DNA from: Rhodobacteraceae bacterium S2214
GTDB taxonomy: Bacteria; Pseudomonadota; Alphaproteobacteria; Rhodobacterales; Rhodobacteraceae
Length of the DNA stretch: 64,000 nt
NCBI GenBank assembly: GCA_025141675.1
Contig: CP081161.1
Location: 3,139,501 to 3,203,500 of the forward strand
Direction: 5' to 3'
Position 1 is the first letter of the stretch; each line of letters starts with the position of its first letter. The notes beneath the pieces were generated by a model. It was not told where the DNA came from and made no database searches. It was given only the letters and a program-made list of their open reading frames with translations. Of this stretch, positions 24,692-33,513 are shown piece after piece. A program made the translations under genes and the position numbers.

Positions 24692-26100
24692 TGATCCTTT
24701 CCGTTAAAGACGCTATCCCTATGGGCGCGTTCACCGTTTTCAACATCTTCGACCCAGAACCGCAGATCCGTGGTCTGTTCGGTCGCTGCCGGGTCTTGTG
24801 GCCGTGCAATGACATAGACGCGGACTTGGGTCGTGCTGTCGGGCGCGACCGTCAGAATATTCGTATCAGACCCTTCTTGTGCAATCCGCAGGATTGTATC
24901 GGCGGACAGTGAAATCCGGAAGTCGCGGGGTTCACCGTGTTTATTGCGCAGACGGATCGTATAGGTGTTCCGGACAGATCCATCCGACATCACAATGTAC
25001 TGTGGATTGCGGACAGGTTCGACCGTCAGGTCAATATCCGCACGAATGAACAGCGCGAACACAAGGCCGAAACCGATCAAAGACCAAAGTGCTGTATACA
25101 GGATCGTGCGGGTCCGCAGGATATGTTTCCACACGGGTTTTGGCGGCTTGCCTGCCCGTTCCTCAGGTTCATCAGAAAGCGCCAGATAGTCGATCAAACC
25201 GCGTGGCTTGCCGATCTTGTCCATGACGTCGTCGCAGGCATCAATGCAAAGCGCACAGGTGATACATTCCATCTGCTGCCCTTCACGAATGTCGATGCCC
25301 ATGGGGCAGACGTTCACGCAGGCCATGCAATCAATACAATCGCCAGTGTCTTCGAGACGTTTCTTCGCACGCGGTTCGCCCCGCCAGTCGCGGTAGGCAA
25401 CAGTCAACGTATCGTCATCCATCATCGCACCTTGGATGCGCGGCCATGGGCACATGTAGATACAGACCTGTTCGCGCATGAAACCGCCAAACAGGAATGT
25501 GGTCCCAGTCAGGATGGCGATAGTCGTATAGGCAACCGGATGGGCCGTGCCCGCGATCAAATCTTGGGCCAGCGTCGGCGCATCCGTGAAGTAAAACACC
25601 CACGCCCCGCCAGTGGCGACGGCAATCAACAGCCATACGAACCACTTCGTCAGGCGCAGACGCCACTTCTTGATATCCCAGCTTGCTTTCCACAACCGAA
25701 CACGAGCGTTGCGATCACCTTCAATCCAGCGTTCGACAAGGATAAACAGGTCGGTCCAAACAGTTTGCGGACAGGTATAACCGCACCACACACGGCCCAG
25801 CGCCGAGGTGAACAAGAACAGGCCAAGACCAGCCATGATCAAAAGGCCTGCTACGAAGTAGAATTCGTGGGGCCAAATCTCGATCCAGAAGAAATAGAAA
25901 CGGCGATGCGCCATATCAACCAGCACCGCCTGATCAGGCAGCGCGGGCCCGCGATCCCAACGGATCCACGGCGTGAGGTAATAAATGCCCAGCGTCACGG
26001 CCATGATCCACCACTTCATCGTGCGGAAAAAACCGGTGACACGCCGCGGGAAAATCGGTTCCTGCGGCGCAAATAATTTAGGGGGTTCGGGAGTGTTCAT
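24688..26100 (-). CDS. ccoG: cytochrome c oxidase accessory protein CcoG
   Basis: A 470-residue membrane-bound ferredoxin-like protein of the ccoGHIS operon. About five membrane segments are visible. The cluster C-I-D-C-M-A-C-V-N-V-C-P and then C-I-T-C-A-L-C-I-D-A-C-D supply two 4Fe-4S sites, and the C-terminal part is an Ig-like periplasmic domain (R-N-P-Q-Y, A-R-P-Q-D). Its family has cupric-reductase activity that helps deliver Cu(I) to the oxidase. The ATG at 26100 is preferred to an in-frame GTG at 26124. An FNR-type box lies 57 bases upstream (26157-26170). Confidence 0.93.
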   Translation of the reverse strand: MNTPEPPKLFAPQEPIFPRRVTGFFRTMKWWIMAVTLGIYYLTPWIRWDRGPALPDQAVLVDMAHRRFYFFWIEIWPHEFYFVAGLLIMAGLGLFLFTSALGRVWCGYTCPQTVWTDLFILVERWIEGDRNARVRLWKASWDIKKWRLRLTKWFVWLLIAVATGGAWVFYFTDAPTLAQDLIAGTAHPVAYTTIAILTGTTFLFGGFMREQVCIYMCPWPRIQGAMMDDDTLTVAYRDWRGEPRAKKRLEDTGDCIDCMACVNVCPMGIDIREGQQMECITCALCIDACDDVMDKIGKPRGLIDYLALSDEPEERAGKPPKPVWKHILRTRTILYTALWSLIGFGLVFALFIRADIDLTVEPVRNPQYIVMSDGSVRNTYTIRLRNKHGEPRDFRISLSADTILRIAQEGSDTNILTVAPDSTTQVRVYVIARPQDPAATEQTTDLRFWVEDVENGERAHRDSVFNGKDQ

Positions 26101-26156
26101 CTGTTCGTCCTGACCTGTTCGCACAGCCTATAGAACAGATCAGGGATCAGGCGACT

Positions 26157-26170
26157 TTGACCTGAGTCAA
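26157..26170 (-). promoter_or_regulatory. FNR-type box upstream of ccoG
   Basis: TTGACCTGAGTCAA is a perfect dyad of TTGAC and GTCAA half-sites separated by CTGA. It sits between the end of the lipoprotein gene (stop at 26172) and ccoG, and matches the TTGAT-N4-ATCAA consensus except for the C and G at the inner positions. Confidence 0.8.
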
Positions 26171-26171
26171 A

Positions 26172-26768
26172 CTATTCACGATCAGCGATAAATCCGCCTG
26201 CATAAATCAGGTTGGCATTGTTACCGTGGAACGCACCCACAGTCTTATCGCCACCGACCAAGCCACGTAACGGACCGCTCAATCCGCGATAGACCACGGT
26301 GCCACCCAAAGTGCGTCCGTCCATCGTGCCATTCACGGTCAAATTGCCAGCGCTTCCCGTCAGTGTGTCGTTCTCGAAATCAGCGTTTAGCGAAATGGCG
26401 CCCGAAACGTTAGAAGCAAAGCCGTAGATTTCATCGCCATTGATATCGATGCCGCTGATCTGCGACAGCTCGTAACGTCCAGTAAACGTGCCGCTTCCCG
26501 TATTTGGCCGGAAATTGACTTCGGTGCCAGGGATCAACCCTGAGATTGCTTTCAGACCTTCGCCGTCTTTGCCGCCTGCGGCATAGGCAAAACCATCACC
26601 CGACGCGTCGATCTCACGACCCGAACGAGTAATGTCGATACCGCTTGAATAAAATCCAGATGCAGACGGAGTTCGGAAGCCGGAGTCAGTCGATAGGTTT
26701 TGAATAAAGTTGCAGGCAGATAGGCTGGCGATAGCGGCGCCTGCGATAACGATGTTGAGAATGCGCAT
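26172..26768 (-). CDS. surface-type lipoprotein with TbpB-like barrel
   Basis: A 198-residue lipoprotein: signal MRILNIVIAGAAIASLSAC, lipobox L-S-A-C with Cys19. The body is Gly-, Ser- and Thr-rich with alternating strands (F-T-G-R-Y-E-L-S, L-N-A-D-F-E-N-D-T-L-T-G, L-G-G-T-V-V-Y-R-G-L) and ends V-G-A-F-H-G-N-N-A-N-L-I-Y-A-G-G-F, the closing motif of TbpB-type beta-barrel lipoproteins and Slam substrates. It probably binds a ligand or protein at the surface, but this is inferred. ATG 26768 follows AAGAGG. Its position between two FNR-controlled operons is notable. Confidence 0.65.
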   Translation of the reverse strand: MRILNIVIAGAAIASLSACNFIQNLSTDSGFRTPSASGFYSSGIDITRSGREIDASGDGFAYAAGGKDGEGLKAISGLIPGTEVNFRPNTGSGTFTGRYELSQISGIDINGDEIYGFASNVSGAISLNADFENDTLTGSAGNLTVNGTMDGRTLGGTVVYRGLSGPLRGLVGGDKTVGAFHGNNANLIYAGGFIADRE

Positions 26769-26863
26769 AGTCTTATAACCTCTTGGAAACACTGTTGCTT
26801 CCTAGGGGTGCATTGGGACGTGAAAAAGGCAAAATTTTGGAGTTTGTCCATCTACCTTAAATA

Positions 26864-26902
26864 GAAATCGCCCCCGGCTGTGCGAACAGGACCGGAGGCG
26901 AT
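26864..26902 (-). terminator. terminator of the ccoNOQP transcript
   Basis: An 11-bp stem with one G-T pair: ATCGCCTCCGG on the minus strand pairs with CCGGGGGCGAT around a 17-base loop, followed by TTCTATTT. A second GC-rich hairpin lies between it and the ccoP stop (about 26907-26937). Confidence 0.7.
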
Positions 26903-26958
26903 CAGCCCCGCGCGCGTGAACTACTCCACGCGCGGGACTATCCCTGTTGGAAGCGGGA

Positions 26959-27834
26959 TTATTCGCCGCCGCCCAATTGATGGACGTAGGCAGCAACTGC
27001 ATTGACATCGGCAGGTGTCAGACGCGGACCCCAAGCGGGCATCACGCCGAAGCGGGAATAGGTGATGGTTTCAACCAACGTGTCCTCATCCCCGCCATAG
27101 AGCCAGATCGCATCCGCAAGGTTCGGGGCACCAATACCGTAGTCACCTTCGGCATTGACGCCATGACACGCGCTGCATTGTTCGTCGAACAACACGGCCC
27201 CTGCTACGGCTTTATCGGCGTCATGTTCTGCCGACGACAGCGACATCACGTAGTGAACCACCTGTGAAATCTCTTCTTTCTCAAGTATTTCGCCAAAGGC
27301 CGGCATTTGCGACCAATGGGCATCCAGATCGGTTTCATTTCTGATCCCGTGGTTCACGGTGTAAGCGATGTCTTCAATCGTGCCGCCCCACAGCCAGTCA
27401 TCATCCAGCAAGTTCGGATAGCCTTTGGCACCCGCCGCACCGGACCCGTGACACTGGGAACAATTGGTGCGGAATACAGCACCACCCGCAGACACCGCAA
27501 AGCGGTTCAGTTCTGCGTTGTCGCCCAATGACGCAAGTTCGACCTCGGCCAAGGCAGAGGTCAGTTCAGCGTTCTGGTCCTTATAGCGGTCGATCTCAGC
27601 GGCAACTTCACCACGTGTCGAATACCCGAGCAGACCCGTTGTAGCACCATTGATCAGCGGCCAAGCCGGATAGGCAATGACGTAGCCAATGCCCCAGATG
27701 ATGCACAGATAGAACGACCACAGCCACCACCGCGGCAAAGGGTTGTTCAGTTCTTTGATGCCGTCCCATTCGTGACCTGTGGTATCGACACCGGTTGCTT
27801 CGTCGATATCTTTGTCTTTGTTTGGATCACTCAT
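26959..27834 (-). CDS. ccoP: cbb3 cytochrome oxidase subunit III, diheme c
   Basis: A 291-residue membrane-anchored diheme cytochrome c. One membrane helix (about residues 38-60), then two C-x-x-C-H sites, C-S-Q-C-H (125-129) and C-S-A-C-H (220-224), with Met ligands in M-P-A-F-G and M-P-A-W-G. It passes electrons from cytochrome c to CcoO. The start overlaps the ccoQ stop by four bases. Confidence 0.97.
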   Translation of the reverse strand: MSDPNKDKDIDEATGVDTTGHEWDGIKELNNPLPRWWLWSFYLCIIWGIGYVIAYPAWPLINGATTGLLGYSTRGEVAAEIDRYKDQNAELTSALAEVELASLGDNAELNRFAVSAGGAVFRTNCSQCHGSGAAGAKGYPNLLDDDWLWGGTIEDIAYTVNHGIRNETDLDAHWSQMPAFGEILEKEEISQVVHYVMSLSSAEHDADKAVAGAVLFDEQCSACHGVNAEGDYGIGAPNLADAIWLYGGDEDTLVETITYSRFGVMPAWGPRLTPADVNAVAAYVHQLGGGE

Positions 27835-28016
27835 GATTTTGCCTCCGGATCGGTAGGTTGGGCGGTTTCATTGCGAAACGGGATGTCAGCGACTTCTTTG
27901 TGGACGTCACGACTGCCGGGGCGGAACGCCCAAAAAATCGTACCGATGAAGAACAGCGTCAACGCCAGCAAAACCCAGCTATCCGCCAATTCGCGCAGGA
28001 AAGAATATGTATCCAT
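27831..28016 (-). CDS. ccoQ: cbb3 oxidase subunit CcoQ
   Basis: A 61-residue single-helix protein (L-R-E-L-A-D-S-W-V-L-L-A-L-T-L-F-F-I-G-T-I-F-W-A-F-R). The FixQ/CcoQ family stabilises CcoP in the complex. It lies 12 bases after ccoO and overlaps ccoP (ATGA). Confidence 0.92.
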   Translation of the reverse strand: MDTYSFLRELADSWVLLALTLFFIGTIFWAFRPGSRDVHKEVADIPFRNETAQPTDPEAKS

Positions 28017-28028
28017 GATCTTGCTCCT

Positions 28029-28754
28029 TTAGCGGCTTGCATCTGGGGTGAAGGTTGAGAAGTCGACCAAAGTGCCCAGCATCTGCAGATAGGCAACAAG
28101 CGCGTCCATCTCTGTCAGCTCAGGCTGTCCATCGAAATTGGACACAACCGCATTCGGGTAGCGTTCCAACATCGCGTCCCAATCGCCGTCATAATCGACC
28201 TGCACCTTAAAGTCGGCGTTCGCGTTTTCGATCATCTCATCGGTGTAGGGAACACCCACAAAGCGGTGCGTTTCCATCAGATCTTGGACGTATTCGCCGT
28301 CGATCACTGTATCCATCAAGAACGCATATTTCGGCATGATGGATTCTGGGACAACGGATTGCGGATCAATCAGGTGATCCACATGCCACGCATCGGAATA
28401 CCGACCGCCAACACGAGCGACATCAGGGCCAGTTCGCTTTGACCCCCATTGAAACGGGTGGTCATACATCGATTCTGCAGCCAATGAATAATGCCCGTAC
28501 CGTTCGACCTCGTCACGCATTGGACGGATCATCTGGCTGTGGCAGTTGTAGCAACCTTCACGGATGTAGATATCGCGACCGGTGAGTTCGAGAGGGGAAT
28601 ACGGACGTACCCCCTCCACTTCCTCAATCGTGTTTTCGAGGTAGAAAAGCGGAGCAATTTCCACAATCCCGCCGATGGTGACCACAAGGAAGGAACCAAC
28701 CAACAGCAATGTCGGGCTACGTTCCAGCATCTGGTGTTTATCAAGAAATGCCAT
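28029..28754 (-). CDS. ccoO: cbb3 cytochrome oxidase subunit II, monoheme c
   Basis: A 241-residue protein with a membrane helix (about residues 14-38) and a single heme c site C-Y-N-C-H (68-72); axial Met is likely in S-I-M-P-K-Y. The sequence [16 protein letters not shown] is the CcoO signature. It passes electrons from CcoP to CcoN. Twelve bases separate it from ccoN. Confidence 0.97.
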   Translation of the reverse strand: MAFLDKHQMLERSPTLLLVGSFLVVTIGGIVEIAPLFYLENTIEEVEGVRPYSPLELTGRDIYIREGCYNCHSQMIRPMRDEVERYGHYSLAAESMYDHPFQWGSKRTGPDVARVGGRYSDAWHVDHLIDPQSVVPESIMPKYAFLMDTVIDGEYVQDLMETHRFVGVPYTDEMIENANADFKVQVDYDGDWDAMLERYPNAVVSNFDGQPELTEMDALVAYLQMLGTLVDFSTFTPDASR

Positions 28755-28766
28755 GTCTAAGGCTCC

Positions 28767-30365
28767 TTATTCTGCTGGGACGCCGACCGGGGCGGTGACG
28801 TTTTCGCCACCCCGGATCGTCATGAACATGTTCCAAGCCATGATCAGGGCACCGGTCAGGTACAGAACCCCACCCAAGCCACGGACCACATACATCGGGA
28901 ACTTCGCAGTCACAGTGTCAGCGAAAGAGTTCACGAGGAAACCTTGCGCATCGACTTCACGCCACATCAGGCCTTCCATAATGCCGCTGACCCACATGGA
29001 TGACGCGTACAAAACGATACCGATCGTGGCCAACCAGAAGTGCCAGTTGATCGCAGCCATCGAATGCATCGATGCCTTGCCCCACAGTTTTGGTGTCAGG
29101 AAGTACAGCGCACCAAAGGTGATCATCCCGTTCCAACCAAGCGCACCGGAATGCACGTGACCAATGGTCCAGTCAGTGTAGTGGGACAGCGAGTTCACAG
29201 CGCGGATCGACATCATCGGTCCTTCGAAAGTGGACATGCCGTAGAACGCGAGCGACACAACCATCATGCGGATAATCGGATCGGTACGCAGTTTGTCCCA
29301 AGCCCCTTGCAGGGTCATCAGACCGTTGATCATACCACCCCAGCTTGGCATCCAAAGAATGATCGAGAAAACCATACCCAATGTAGACGCCCAGTCAGGC
29401 AACGCGGTGTAGTGCAAATGGTGTGGACCAGCCCAGATATAAAGGAAGATCAGCGCCCAGAAGTGGATGATCGACAGCTTATAAGAGAAAACCGGACGAC
29501 CCGCCTGCTTTGGCACGAAGTAGTACATCATGCCGAGGAAGCCCGCCGTCAGGAAGAACCCAACCGCATTGTGGCCATACCACCATTGGGTCATCGCATC
29601 TTGGACGCCTGCAAAAACCTGCACCGATTTACTGCCCCAAATGGACACAGGCACGGACAGGTTGTTGACGATATGCAGCATCGCGACAGTGACGATAAAG
29701 CTCAGGAAGAACCAGTTCGCCACGTAGATGTGCTTTTCTTTGCGGGTGAAGATCGTCCCGAGATACACGACAAGATAGGCGACCCAAACAATGGTCAGCC
29801 AGATATCAACGTACCATTCAGGTTCGGCATATTCTTTGGATTGGGTAGCGCCGAGGAGATAACCAGTGGCCGCCAAAACAATAAACAAATTATAACCCCA
29901 GAACACGAACCACGCGAGGTTTCCGCCCCACAACCGCGACCCAGAGGTCCGCTGCACAACGTAGAACGAAGACATAATCAACGCATTGCCGCCAAACGCA
30001 AAAATCACCGCACTTGTGTGCAGTGGGCGCAGACGGCCAAAGTTGGCATAGGGTTGGGCCCATTCAAGGTTCAGCGCGGGAAAGGCAAGCTGGAACGCAA
30101 TAACCACGCCCACCAGAAACCCGACACAGCCCCAGAACCCTGTGGCAATAACACCATAACGGATGACGCCATCCATATAACCGTTGGTATCAACCAACGT
30201 GACCGGCTCGTCCGTTTGGCGCAAAACCCAAATGAACATGCCGGACGCAACAAGCATGATTAATACAGCGTGGACCTGATAGGCCACATCGCGTGCGAAA
30301 CTCGACGCGACCGCTGCGAACAAAATAACGATGCCTAACGCAATAAGCTTTAGGTAGTTCAACAT
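28767..30365 (-). CDS. ccoN: cbb3 cytochrome oxidase subunit I
   Basis: The catalytic subunit with low-spin heme b, high-spin heme b3 and CuB, reducing oxygen at high affinity. The 532-residue protein has about 12 membrane helices. Histidine ligand regions are visible in [18 protein letters not shown] and A-G-P-H-H-L-H-Y-T. The ATG at 30365 follows AAAGGGG; an upstream TTG-type extension to 30398 lacks support. First gene of ccoNOQP, with FNR boxes 88 and 121 bases upstream. Confidence 0.98.
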   Translation of the reverse strand: MLNYLKLIALGIVILFAAVASSFARDVAYQVHAVLIMLVASGMFIWVLRQTDEPVTLVDTNGYMDGVIRYGVIATGFWGCVGFLVGVVIAFQLAFPALNLEWAQPYANFGRLRPLHTSAVIFAFGGNALIMSSFYVVQRTSGSRLWGGNLAWFVFWGYNLFIVLAATGYLLGATQSKEYAEPEWYVDIWLTIVWVAYLVVYLGTIFTRKEKHIYVANWFFLSFIVTVAMLHIVNNLSVPVSIWGSKSVQVFAGVQDAMTQWWYGHNAVGFFLTAGFLGMMYYFVPKQAGRPVFSYKLSIIHFWALIFLYIWAGPHHLHYTALPDWASTLGMVFSIILWMPSWGGMINGLMTLQGAWDKLRTDPIIRMMVVSLAFYGMSTFEGPMMSIRAVNSLSHYTDWTIGHVHSGALGWNGMITFGALYFLTPKLWGKASMHSMAAINWHFWLATIGIVLYASSMWVSGIMEGLMWREVDAQGFLVNSFADTVTAKFPMYVVRGLGGVLYLTGALIMAWNMFMTIRGGENVTAPVGVPAE

Positions 30366-30452
30366 CGCAAATACCCCTTTCTTGAGACCCCGACTCAATT
30401 GGACGCGGTCCTATTCATTGGCCCGTTTTGGCTCACGGCGGCGTGAGCGACA

Positions 30453-30466
30453 TTGATCTGGGTCAA
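30453..30466 (-). promoter_or_regulatory. FNR-type box between ccoN and the stress gene
   Basis: TTGATCTGGGTCAA: half-sites TTGAT and GTCAA with a 4-base spacer. It lies 88 bases upstream of ccoN and 87 upstream of the universal stress gene, so it may serve both. Confidence 0.8.
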
Positions 30467-30485
30467 GAAATGGAAGGAAAAGATA

Positions 30486-30499
30486 TTGCGCTAGATCAA
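30486..30499 (+). promoter_or_regulatory. second FNR-like box, nearer the stress gene
   Basis: TTGCGCTAGATCAA: a degenerate left half (TTGCG), 4-base spacer and a perfect right half (ATCAA). It ends 54 bases before the universal-stress start, a place suited to class II activation of that gene. Confidence 0.6.
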
Positions 30500-30552
30500 A
30501 GACCCCTTCGAAAAGTTACGGCACCTTGCCCGCACAACATCGGAGGATGATC

Positions 30553-31392
30553 ATGACCTACACATCGATAGCGACGATTCTTCACAATAAAGATGCGGAC
30601 AAATCCGCGCTGGAATTCGCCATTAGTTTTGCCCGCCATCACGACGCCCATTTACACGTGCTTTGCACAGGTGTCGATGAAACAGAGCCTGGTTTCTATT
30701 ATGCAGGTGCCCACGCCATCGCGGTTCAACAAAACTTTGATCTGGCGCGCGAAGAAGCCGACCAACTTGAAACCGCCGCACAGGCGCGTTTGGCATCAGA
30801 AGATATCAAATGGGACGTGCAGTCCGTGACCGTGATGCCGGGTGGGCTTGATCCGTTTTTGGCAGATCATATGCGCTTTTTCGACCTGACAATCCTGCCA
30901 GCCCCGCATCAAGGCAACAACGACCGCATTGATGCTATGACGTTTGAGGCATGTTTATTTGGCGCAGACGTGCCTGTTCTGGTAGTGCCCCAAGGCGTTG
31001 AAATGTCAGGCAACTTTAACAACATCAAGGTCGCATGGGACGACGGGGTCGAAGCCATGGCAGCCGCCCGTGCAGCGCTTCCCCTGATGAAGGACGCAAA
31101 GATTACGACCATTGCGATTGTTGACCCACCGATGCACGCCCCAGACCGGTCGGATCCCGGTGGCAAACTTGCCGCATACCTTGTGCGCAACGGTGCAAAA
31201 GTCGACGTCGCTATTCATGCCCGCACACAGCCGTCTATTGCGGCGCAGCTATTGGCAAGGGCGGCTGAGACAGACGTCGACCTCATGGTCATGGGCGCAT
31301 ATGGTCATTCCAGAATGCGCGAAGCGATCTTGGGGGGCGTCACGCGGGACATGCTACGGTTGACCACCCTCCCCTTACTTATGGCGCATTAA
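30553..31392 (+). CDS. universal stress protein, tandem UspA domains
   Basis: A 279-residue protein with two Usp units. The second ends D-L-M-V-M-G-A-Y-G-H-S-R-M-R-E-A-I-L-G-G-V-T-R-D-M-L, the ATP-binding G-2x-G-9x-G-T-type signature; the first half keeps the fold but has a less clear motif. The ATG at 30553 follows GGAGG; an upstream TTG at 30526 is rejected. Divergent from ccoN behind FNR-type boxes, and convergent with fnrL (4-base overlap), so oxygen-responsive expression is likely. Confidence 0.88.
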   Translation: MTYTSIATILHNKDADKSALEFAISFARHHDAHLHVLCTGVDETEPGFYYAGAHAIAVQQNFDLAREEADQLETAAQARLASEDIKWDVQSVTVMPGGLDPFLADHMRFFDLTILPAPHQGNNDRIDAMTFEACLFGADVPVLVVPQGVEMSGNFNNIKVAWDDGVEAMAAARAALPLMKDAKITTIAIVDPPMHAPDRSDPGGKLAAYLVRNGAKVDVAIHARTQPSIAAQLLARAAETDVDLMVMGAYGHSRMREAILGGVTRDMLRLTTLPLLMAH

Positions 31393-32120
31393 CCTAGGTC
31401 GGTTCCCGTTTCTGCCTGAAGGGCACCAACATCCGGGATCGTGATGTCACGCTTACCGTCCATCACGATCAACCCGTCTTTGCGGAGCTTGGAAAACTGG
31501 CGGCTGACTGTTTCTAATGTCAGCCCCATGTAATCTGCCATCGCTTCACGGGTCAGTGGCAAGCTGATCTTCTTATTTGCCACTGCAGCAGGCGTTTTTT
31601 CTTCACTCGTCCGGCGCACGATCATCATCAGGAACGTCGCAATTTTCTCGCGGGCTGTTTTACGGCCAAGCAGCAACATCCAGTCCCGCGCGGCGTCCAA
31701 TTCATCCAGAGCCATTTCCATCAGACGTTGGGCCACGTGTGGCGTCGCCTCGACCATCTTTTCAAAGCTATCTCTGCGGAAACAGCACAGTGTGACATCG
31801 GTGACAGCCGTTACATCGTAAGTCGCCGTTTCCCGCCCGGGACGCCCGATAAAATCAGATGGCAGCAGCAAGCCCATCGTCTGCTTGCGCCCGTCTTCCA
31901 TCAGCCGCTCGATCGTTGCGGTGCCGCTGACAACGGATCCTACGAACGCCATAGGGTCACCGGCCCACATAATTGGCTGGCCCGCATCGAATGAACGATA
32001 ATACTTCATCTCATCGAGCACGAGGATTTCGTCTTCATCACAGGTTGCACATACGGCGCGATGGCGAATTGGGCAGCCACTACAGTTGCGATCTTTTTCA
32101 AACGACGCCTGAAGGTCCAT
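31389..32120 (-). CDS. fnrL: Crp/Fnr-family oxygen sensor FnrL
   Basis: A 243-residue transcription factor. N-terminal cysteines C13, C16, C24 and C27 (C-S-G-C-P...V-C-A-T-C) can hold an oxygen-labile 4Fe-4S cluster. The cyclic-nucleotide-like barrel follows, then a long helix and a helix-turn-helix, T-R-E-A-M-A-D-Y-M-G-L-T-L-E-T-V-S-R-Q-F-S-K-L, with the E-x-x-x-R type recognition helix that reads TTGAT. Likely regulates ccoNOQP, ccoGHIS and the neighbouring usp gene. No FNR box is evident in its own upstream region. Confidence 0.93.
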   Translation of the reverse strand: MDLQASFEKDRNCSGCPIRHRAVCATCDEDEILVLDEMKYYRSFDAGQPIMWAGDPMAFVGSVVSGTATIERLMEDGRKQTMGLLLPSDFIGRPGRETATYDVTAVTDVTLCCFRRDSFEKMVEATPHVAQRLMEMALDELDAARDWMLLLGRKTAREKIATFLMMIVRRTSEEKTPAAVANKKISLPLTREAMADYMGLTLETVSRQFSKLRKDGLIVMDGKRDITIPDVGALQAETGTDLG

Positions 32121-32254
32121 GATGTGCCTGCTAATTATCGAGATTGATATGACTATGCCACGATCAGCTAAGGATTGTCAGCCCTTGCGATGTCGCAGGT
32201 GACGTTGTGTTAGCCTATCATTTTGCGAGCAGCCAAATGCCGTGACCCAAAACG

Positions 32255-32281
32255 AAAAAAGCCGCGCTAGGGGCGCGGCTT
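32255..32281 (-). terminator. terminator of rpmG
   Basis: Stem AAGCCGCGC / GCGCGGCTT of 9 bp with a 5-base loop (32259-32281). On the minus strand it lies about 25 bases after the rpmG stop and is followed by TTTTTT (32255-32260). Confidence 0.88.
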
Positions 32282-32305
32282 AACTCTTCCAAAGATGGGA
32301 TCAAT

Positions 32306-32473
32306 TTACTTGATCTTACCTTCTTTGTACTCAACGTGCTTACGCACAACAGGGTCGTACTTCTTGATGACCATCTTTTCAGTCATTGTACGTGCGTTCT
32401 TTTTTGTGACGTAGAAGTGCCCGGTCCCTGCAGAGGAGTTCAGGCGGATTTTGATGGTGGTAGGCTTCGCCAT
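32306..32473 (-). CDS. rpmG: 50S ribosomal protein L33
   Basis: A 55-residue protein, [20 protein letters not shown] onward, then [14 protein letters not shown] and [18 protein letters not shown]. This is the zinc-free alphaproteobacterial L33 (no C-x-x-C pairs). A typical AGAGATG-type ribosome site precedes the ATG at 32473. Single gene, ending at the terminator at 32255. Confidence 0.96.
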   Translation of the reverse strand: MAKPTTIKIRLNSSAGTGHFYVTKKNARTMTEKMVIKKYDPVVRKHVEYKEGKIK

Positions 32474-32587
32474 GGCTCATCTCTCCGGTATGCGGCCCAA
32501 ACGGCCTGCGGGTGAATATCTATAGAAGCTGCCTTTTACCCGTGCAGCAGTCCGAGTCAACCGCAATAACCCGCTTTTGGGCCAGCA

Positions 32588-32989
32588 TTAGTGCTTTGTT
32601 ACGGGGCGGGACACCGCGAGCACAGAAGCGACGTCACCAGCTTCATCAAAAATCGGCGAAATCCGGATGTCCCAGTCAACGGGCAACCCTTCAGCATTCG
32701 GAAACCGCGCCCAATAGGTTGAGACGATTCCGCGCCATGCGCGATTCAATGCAACGGTTAAAGGGGCATGCGCATCGGCGGGCCATGTCTTGCACCAGCT
32801 CCGACCAATAATCTGGGTTGCGTCATCAAGACCAATCGTTTCGACAAATACGTCGCTTACCAGTGCGACACGACCCGTGTCAGATAAAACTGCGACGCAT
32901 GTCGCGGCACTGCGGACATCGTCACGTCTTAGTCTTGGGGCGGTGGCCCCGATCATTTCCAATGTGGTTGGGTCATTTTGAACTATCAT
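32588..32989 (-). CDS. single-domain PAS protein
   Basis: A 133-residue protein consisting mostly of one PAS fold: A-A-T-C-V-A-V-L-S-D-T-G-R-V-A-L-V-S-D-V-F at about 29-49, F-P-N-A-E-G-L-P-V-D-W-D-I-R-I-S-P-I-F-D-E-A-G-D-V near the C-terminus (PAC-like strands). No output domain, signal peptide or membrane helix is present. It may sense a ligand or redox state and act through a partner. It sits between rpmG and rnpB; no operon partner is seen. Confidence 0.7.
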   Translation of the reverse strand: MIVQNDPTTLEMIGATAPRLRRDDVRSAATCVAVLSDTGRVALVSDVFVETIGLDDATQIIGRSWCKTWPADAHAPLTVALNRAWRGIVSTYWARFPNAEGLPVDWDIRISPIFDEAGDVASVLAVSRPVTKH

Positions 32990-33097
32990 ACGATCCCCTC
33001 ACCAAGCAGAACGACTCACTTCGCGATTGGTTCCAGCTTGGGATGAAATGGTTAACAAACGCCAGAGAAATCAACATTTTGCGAAACAAGATATTTT

Positions 33098-33478
33098 GCG
33101 CGGACGGCCTATAAGCCGGATTTTGTCCTTCGGGTTGCCCCGAATGGATGACCATTCATCTGACGACGTTGTTGCCAACGCCGCTCTAGCTGCCAACCCG
33201 GACCTGCTGGGGGTCAAGCATCCCCGTCCCCCTTGCGGGCGACACGCGGTCCCTATTTGGCATTGCTCCCGGTGGGGCTTGCCGTGCCGTCCGTGTTGCC
33301 ACGTCCGCGGTGGGCTCTTACCCCACCGTTTCACCTTTTCCCGCGCGGACGCGGGTAGTTTACATCTCTGTGGCGCTGTCCCTAGGGTTACCCCCGCCGG
33401 GGATTACCCGGCACCGTGCTTTGTGGAGTCCGGACTTTCCTCGACATCGAAATGCCGCGGCCATCCAGCCATCCGCGC
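33098..33478 (-). ncRNA. rnpB: RNase P RNA, class A
   Basis: The catalytic RNA that removes tRNA 5' leaders. On the minus strand the conserved GAGGAAAGTCCGGACTCC block lies near 33424-33441, and the 3' portion has ACAAAATCCGGCTTAT near 33111-33126. A P1 helix forms between GCGCGGATGGCT (5' end) and GGCCGTCCGCGC (33098-33109), which sets the ends. The middle holds the expected GC-rich stems. Ends are accurate to a few bases only. Confidence 0.95.
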
Positions 33479-33484
33479 AGATGC

Positions 33485-33513
33485 CGCTTAGGCCGTGGCC
33501 GGGCCTGCGTCAA
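33485..33513 (-). promoter_or_regulatory. possible rnpB promoter within the amidase 3' end
   Basis: On the minus strand TTGACG (33508-33513), a 17-base spacer and TAAGCG (33485-33490) precede the proposed RNA 5' end by seven bases. The -10 element contains the amidase stop codon. The -10 match is weak. Confidence 0.4.

Noticed and set aside
24937..26076. 379-codon plus-strand frame opposite ccoG
   Set aside because: Composition is His/Arg-rich nonsense and it mirrors a well-supported gene; no motif or ribosome site.
29040..30263. 407-codon plus-strand frame opposite ccoN
   Set aside because: Antisense shadow of a highly conserved gene.
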